Shown here piece after piece: positions 4,368 through 6,760 of a DNA stretch of 6,760 bases. The position numbers and the translations under genes were made by a program. Under the pieces are notes generated by a model. The model saw only the letters and a program-made list of their open reading frames with translations. It had not been told where the DNA came from and searched no databases. The stretch covers positions 1 through 6,760 of the forward strand of contig VGKK01000060.1 in the NCBI GenBank assembly GCA_016867095.1. Direction: 5' to 3'. Within the stretch, counting starts at the first letter, position 1. Every line of letters starts with the position of its first letter. The DNA comes from Candidatus Omnitrophota bacterium. Its GTDB lineage: Bacteria > Omnitrophota > Gorgyraeia > Gygaellales > Profunditerraquicolaceae.

Positions 4368-6160
4368 TACTTTTGCAACTCCTGCATCTGGTAAAGCCGC
4401 TGGTATAAGCCGTCTTTGGACGCCAGTTCCTCATGGCTGCCCTGCTGCACAAGCCTGCCCTGGTCAAGCACCGCGATATGGTGGGCGTTCCTGACCGTGG
4501 AAAGCCGGTGCGCGATTACAAACACGGTGCGGCCCTGAATAAGCCTGTCCAGGGCTTCCTGCACAATCCGCTCTGATTCGGCGTCCAGCTGCGAAGTAGC
4601 CTCGTCTAAGATTAAAATCGGCGGGTTCTTTAAAAGCGCCCGCGCAATGGCAATCCTCTGGCGTTCGCCTCCGGAAAGCTTGGTCCCCCTATCTCCGATT
4701 ACCGTATCATAACCTAAGGGCAGTCGCCGGATAAAATCATGGGCATGGGCCTGCTCTGCCGCCCGCTCTATTTCTTCCTGCGTGGCGTCGGGCTTGCCGT
4801 AAAAGATATTATTTCTTATGGTATCGTTAAAAAGAATGGTCTCTTGCGTGACAATGCCGATTTGCCGGCGCAACGACTTCAAGGTCAACTCCTTGATATC
4901 CACGCCGTCAATTAAAATCCTTCCGCGTTGCGGGTCGTAAAAACGCGGGATTAAGTCTACCAGCGTGGTTTTGCCCACGCCGCTGGGGCCGACCACTGCC
5001 AGCATTTGGCCCTTCTTTACTTCTAAATTTATCCCCTTAAGTATTTCCTGTTCGGCATAACCAAATCTGACATTCTCAAAGGCAATGCTGCGATGAAAAC
5101 CGCTCAACTCCCCTGCCCCGGCCTTTTCCGCTATGCTGGGGGTAAGGTCTAACACCTCATAAATCCGCACGCTGGCAGCCAGGGCCTGCTCCATAATTGA
5201 ATTCACCTGGCTCAATTTCTTAAACGGCCGGATGAGCGAAAGCAAAGCGGCCATAAATAAAGCGAATACGCCGAAGGAAAGGCTGCCTGTAATTACCTGC
5301 CTGCCGCCGTAAAAGACAATAAAAAGCGCCATGGCCACGCCGATTAACTCGGTGGTAATGCCCAAAAGGAGCATTCTTTTAATGGACTTCATTGCCAGGC
5401 GGTAATAATCCTGGTTCTGTTTTTTAAACTTGGCGATTTCTCTCTGCTCAGCGCAAAAGGCCTTGACGATTCTTACCCCGATAAATGTCTCGGTCAATAA
5501 GGAATTGATATCCGCCATCTTTTCCTGGGAACGCCGGCTTAATTTGCGCAGGACCTTGCCGACCACGACCATGGGAATGGCGACAACGGGCAATACCACG
5601 ACCGAAATCAGGGCCATCCGCCAATTAATAAAAAAGGTCAACAGCGCAAAGGAAATTACCTGAAAGGTCTGATAAATCAGGTCGGTGATGGCGTAAGATA
5701 CCGCGTTTTCTATCAGCTTTACGTCGTTGGTAATGCGCGAAATCAGCTCTCCGCTGCGCTTCTGGGTAAAATAATCCAGGGATAAGGCCTGCAGCTTGGC
5801 ATAGACTAAATCCTTGGCATCGCGGATTACCTTCTGGCCCACATCCGACATAATATAAGACTGCAAAAATTCAAAAATCGCCCGAATAACCAGGGCAATA
5901 GGCACGGCTATCAGCAGGACAGATAATACCTGCAATGGGCTGAAATTATTCAACTGCCTGAGAATATTCTCTATAAAAGGGGGGAAATTGCCTCCCGGCA
6001 AGACTATTGCCCGGTTGGTAAATACCCGGTCTATAACCGGCACAATCGCGCTCAGGCGGAAGACATCCAGGAGCGTAACAATGCCCATAAACACGCCGGA
6101 AAGCGCCAGCCAGCCGTAATAAGGCCGGGCAAACTTGAATAATCTGCGATAATCCTTCAT
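4367..6160 (-). CDS. msbA: ABC half-transporter, MsbA-like lipid exporter (ATPase fused to permease)
   Basis: The 597 residues have the classic type IV exporter half-transporter layout; two copies should form the working unit in the inner membrane. Six hydrophobic segments lie at about 16-36, 77-97, 158-178, 180-200, 266-286 and 293-313, followed by the nucleotide-binding domain from about 358. The ATPase motifs are intact: Walker A GPSGVGKTT (391-399), Q-loop Gln439, signature LSGGERQ (495-501), Walker B ILILDE (515-520) with catalytic Glu520, D-loop LDAESE (525-530), and switch His551. MsbA flips lipid A-core across the inner membrane. Substrate cannot be proven from sequence and other lipid or drug exporters share this architecture, so the symbol is tentative. 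No Shine-Dalgarno sequence precedes the ATG, and the apparent leader is element B. The gene lies upstream of rpsB on the same strand, separated by element A and the rpsB promoter. Confidence 0.95.
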   Translation of the reverse strand: MKDYRRLFKFARPYYGWLALSGVFMGIVTLLDVFRLSAIVPVIDRVFTNRAIVLPGGNFPPFIENILRQLNNFSPLQVLSVLLIAVPIALVIRAIFEFLQSYIMSDVGQKVIRDAKDLVYAKLQALSLDYFTQKRSGELISRITNDVKLIENAVSYAITDLIYQTFQVISFALLTFFINWRMALISVVVLPVVAIPMVVVGKVLRKLSRRSQEKMADINSLLTETFIGVRIVKAFCAEQREIAKFKKQNQDYYRLAMKSIKRMLLLGITTELIGVAMALFIVFYGGRQVITGSLSFGVFALFMAALLSLIRPFKKLSQVNSIMEQALAASVRIYEVLDLTPSIAEKAGAGELSGFHRSIAFENVRFGYAEQEILKGINLEVKKGQMLAVVGPSGVGKTTLVDLIPRFYDPQRGRILIDGVDIKELTLKSLRRQIGIVTQETILFNDTIRNNIFYGKPDATQEEIERAAEQAHAHDFIRRLPLGYDTVIGDRGTKLSGGERQRIAIARALLKNPPILILDEATSQLDAESERIVQEALDRLIQGRTVFVIAHRLSTVRNAHHIAVLDQGRLVQQGSHEELASKDGLYQRLYQMQELQK

Positions 6161-6162
6161 TT

Positions 6163-6374
6163 TGAATGAGCAGATAACTTATGGAGTCTGAAGGACGACA
6201 TAAGTTATAGCTGCTTATATTGTTATGCCACCAGCGTCTGCGAATTTAACCCCGCACACCAATTGATATTTAGCCGAGGCTATACTCCCAATTGGTGTGG
6301 GGGTTAGTTCAACCATATAAGTTATGTCGCTAAGTCTTAACTACGTCCTGCTCCATAACTTATGGTTTTACTAA
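6163..6374. repeat. Composite palindromic element B: inverted hairpin units around a central hairpin, in the transporter leader
   Basis: Same architecture as element A. H1 (6163-6248, read leftwards on the minus strand from TTAAATTCGCAGACG to TGCTCATTCA) has outer stem 6170-6174/6237-6241 and arm ATAACTTATG/CATAAGTTAT (6174-6183/6199-6208), with a weaker GCTG/CAGC arm. H2 pairs 6247-6265 with 6289-6306, 18 pairs with one bulged G, and carries TAGCC-GA-GGCTA inside (6271-6282). H3 pairs AACC plus ATAAGTTATG (6311-6326, with AT unpaired at 6315-6316) with CATAACTTAT plus GGTT (6354-6367). Its loop is edged by TCGC and GCTC, and the foot is TTAG/CTAA. H1 and H3 use the same stem sequence, in inverted copies. 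The element ends within ten bases of the transporter ATG. Confidence 0.85.
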
Positions 6375-6401
6375 TATACCACATTAATTGCCTTTTGTCG
6401 A
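6373..6401 (-). promoter_or_regulatory. Probable sigma70-type promoter of the ABC transporter gene
   Basis: On the minus strand TCGACA (6396-6401) and TATATT (6373-6378) are spaced by 17 bp, with TGG just before the -10 box (TGn extension). The predicted start near 6366 would place the whole of element B, about 205 nt, in the 5' untranslated leader of the transporter mRNA. No nearer promoter of similar quality is visible inside element B. Confidence 0.65.
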
Positions 6402-6585
6402 GTTTTTAATAGCAAGGGCTGCTTCGTGGCGGATGGTTGGCTGGGATTTCGAGGATTTATCTACGGCCCGGATGCGGGAGAGCGACGCAGCCTATGAGAG
6501 CGAAGCCCCGCCAGCGAACTCACAGACCCGCGCCAAAGATCCTCTTACGCCTTTAAATAAGCAAAAATGGTGTGGCTTCGGAGGA
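6402..6585. other. GC-richer intergenic stretch without recognisable gene
   Basis: No credible coding region is present; the only plus-strand frame here would have to start at TTG in AT-rich sequence and resembles nothing I know. Short pairings can be drawn: GGCTGC near 6419 with GCAGCC near 6487; GAGGAT near 6451 with ATCCTC near 6538; GCGGG near 6474 with CCCGC near 6528; TGGCGG with CCGCCA. There is a direct repeat GGATTT-CGA-GGATTT. Repeated GAGCGA/GCGAAG words recall the core of the element at 1201-1272. It could be a degraded repeat or an unrecognised structured RNA; I cannot identify it as 6S RNA, tmRNA, SRP RNA or RNase P RNA. Confidence 0.4.
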
Positions 6586-6643
6586 TTAATTCGCATATAC
6601 AATTTACGCTCGCTGGCACTCGCGTAAATTGTATGCTCATTAA
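6586..6643. repeat. Single hairpin unit C of the element A/B family
   Basis: The unit runs from TTAATTCGCA (6586-6595) to TGCTCATTAA (6634-6643), the same ends as unit H1 of element A, but here on the plus strand. The stem GCAT-(AT)-ACAATTTACGC (6593-6609) pairs with 6622-6636, leaving an unpaired AT at the position where the H3 units of A and B also have one. The loop contains CTCGCTGGCACT. It lies immediately upstream of the oxidoreductase promoter; only six bases separate its end from the -35 box. Confidence 0.8.
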
Positions 6644-6649
6644 TTTTAG

Positions 6650-6678
6650 TTGCAACACGGCAAAGACTTTGGTATGAT
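6650..6678 (+). promoter_or_regulatory. Sigma70-type promoter of the oxidoreductase gene
   Basis: TTGCAA (6650-6655) and TATGAT (6673-6678) are spaced by 17 bp, with TGG before the -10 box. The expected start point at about 6684-6686 coincides with the ATG at 6686. The -35 context TAGTTGCAAC is identical to that of the rpsB promoter. Confidence 0.65.
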
Positions 6679-6685
6679 TTTGGGT

Positions 6686-6760
6686 ATGGATAAGATAAAA
6701 GTAGGTGTGGTGGGGGTGGGGCACCTGGGCAGCATTCACGCCCAGATTTATAAAGAGCTG
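6686..6760 (+). CDS. Gfo/Idh/MocA-family oxidoreductase, N-terminal fragment (cut by window end)
   Basis: Only 25 codons are inside the window, and the frame is open at the right edge. The translation MDKIKVGVVGVGHLGSIHAQ is a typical N-terminal Rossmann beta-alpha turn with GVGHLG as the GxGxxG dinucleotide-binding motif. The following IHA and Tyr are usual for Gfo/Idh/MocA dehydrogenases, which oxidise or reduce sugars and related substrates with NAD(P). The substrate cannot be told from this fragment. The ATG at 6686 is preferred because the protein motif starts right after it and because the in-frame ATG at 6674 lies inside the -10 box; if that promoter is used, the message would be leaderless or nearly so. 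It is transcribed divergently from the ABC transporter. Confidence 0.85.
   Translation, partial: MDKIKVGVVGVGHLGSIHAQIYKEL

Noticed and set aside
6161..6370. Riboswitch in the transporter leader
   Set aside because: The same architecture occurs in element A, which is not a leader but lies upstream of the rpsB promoter; the repeat-family explanation covers both. No known riboswitch core was recognised.
6388..6627. Plus-strand frame starting at TTG before the oxidoreductase
   Set aside because: The start codon lies in the promoter spacer, there is no ribosome-binding site, and the frame runs into hairpin unit C.

Overview
The window reads as a chromosomal segment of a Gram-negative-type bacterium. 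It carries the canonical order rpsB-tsf-pyrH-frr on the minus strand, three tRNA genes downstream of it, an MsbA-like ABC half-transporter upstream, and the first 25 codons of an NAD(P)-dependent oxidoreductase (Gfo/Idh/MocA type) entering from the right on the plus strand. The lipid-exporter-like transporter implies an outer membrane. The compact EF-Ts and the density of palindromic intergenic repeats fit a little-cultured lineage; Omnitrophota is my guess, from general impression only, and 16S or marker-gene placement would be needed.

Layout. 1-408: a mosaic tandem array of hairpin modules, open at the left edge. 429-1103: tRNA-Gly(GCC), tRNA-Leu(UAG) and tRNA-Lys(UUU), all minus strand. 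Each is followed at its 3' end by a perfect palindrome with a 3-nt loop, and Gly and Leu are each followed further by an identical 123-bp inverted-repeat element. 1117-1297: a palindromic element built of ACCAA/TTGGT words around a GC-rich core. 1305-4029: frr, pyrH, tsf, rpsB, transcribed right to left from a good sigma70-type promoter at 4094-4121. 4127-4367: composite palindromic element A. 4367-6160: ABC transporter. 6163-6374: composite element B, apparently transcribed as the roughly 205-nt 5' leader of the transporter from a promoter at 6373-6401. 6402-6585: a GC-richer stretch with no gene I recognise. 6586-6643: a single-unit relative of the elements (C). 6650-6760: promoter and start of the oxidoreductase.

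The coding part is ordinary. S2, EF-Ts and RRF serve translation and PyrH makes UDP for pyrimidine nucleotide supply; the four genes are tightly coupled (ATGA overlap, TAA directly against ATG, 14-nt gap). The MsbA-like protein would flip lipid A-core or a related lipid across the inner membrane.

The interesting part lies between the genes. Elements A, B and C share a scaffold (a paired TTAA/TTAG/TAAG-type foot, a TTC bulge, an AT bulge on one stem strand, and TCGC...GCTC flanking the apical loop in A and B) while the stem sequences differ and keep pairing. A and B are two such units in inverted orientation around a central hairpin; C is a single unit. This resembles REP/REPIN organisation, but with conserved structure rather than conserved stem sequence. 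The array at 1-408 shows the same behaviour in a different sequence family, with a clear C:G to G:C compensatory pair.
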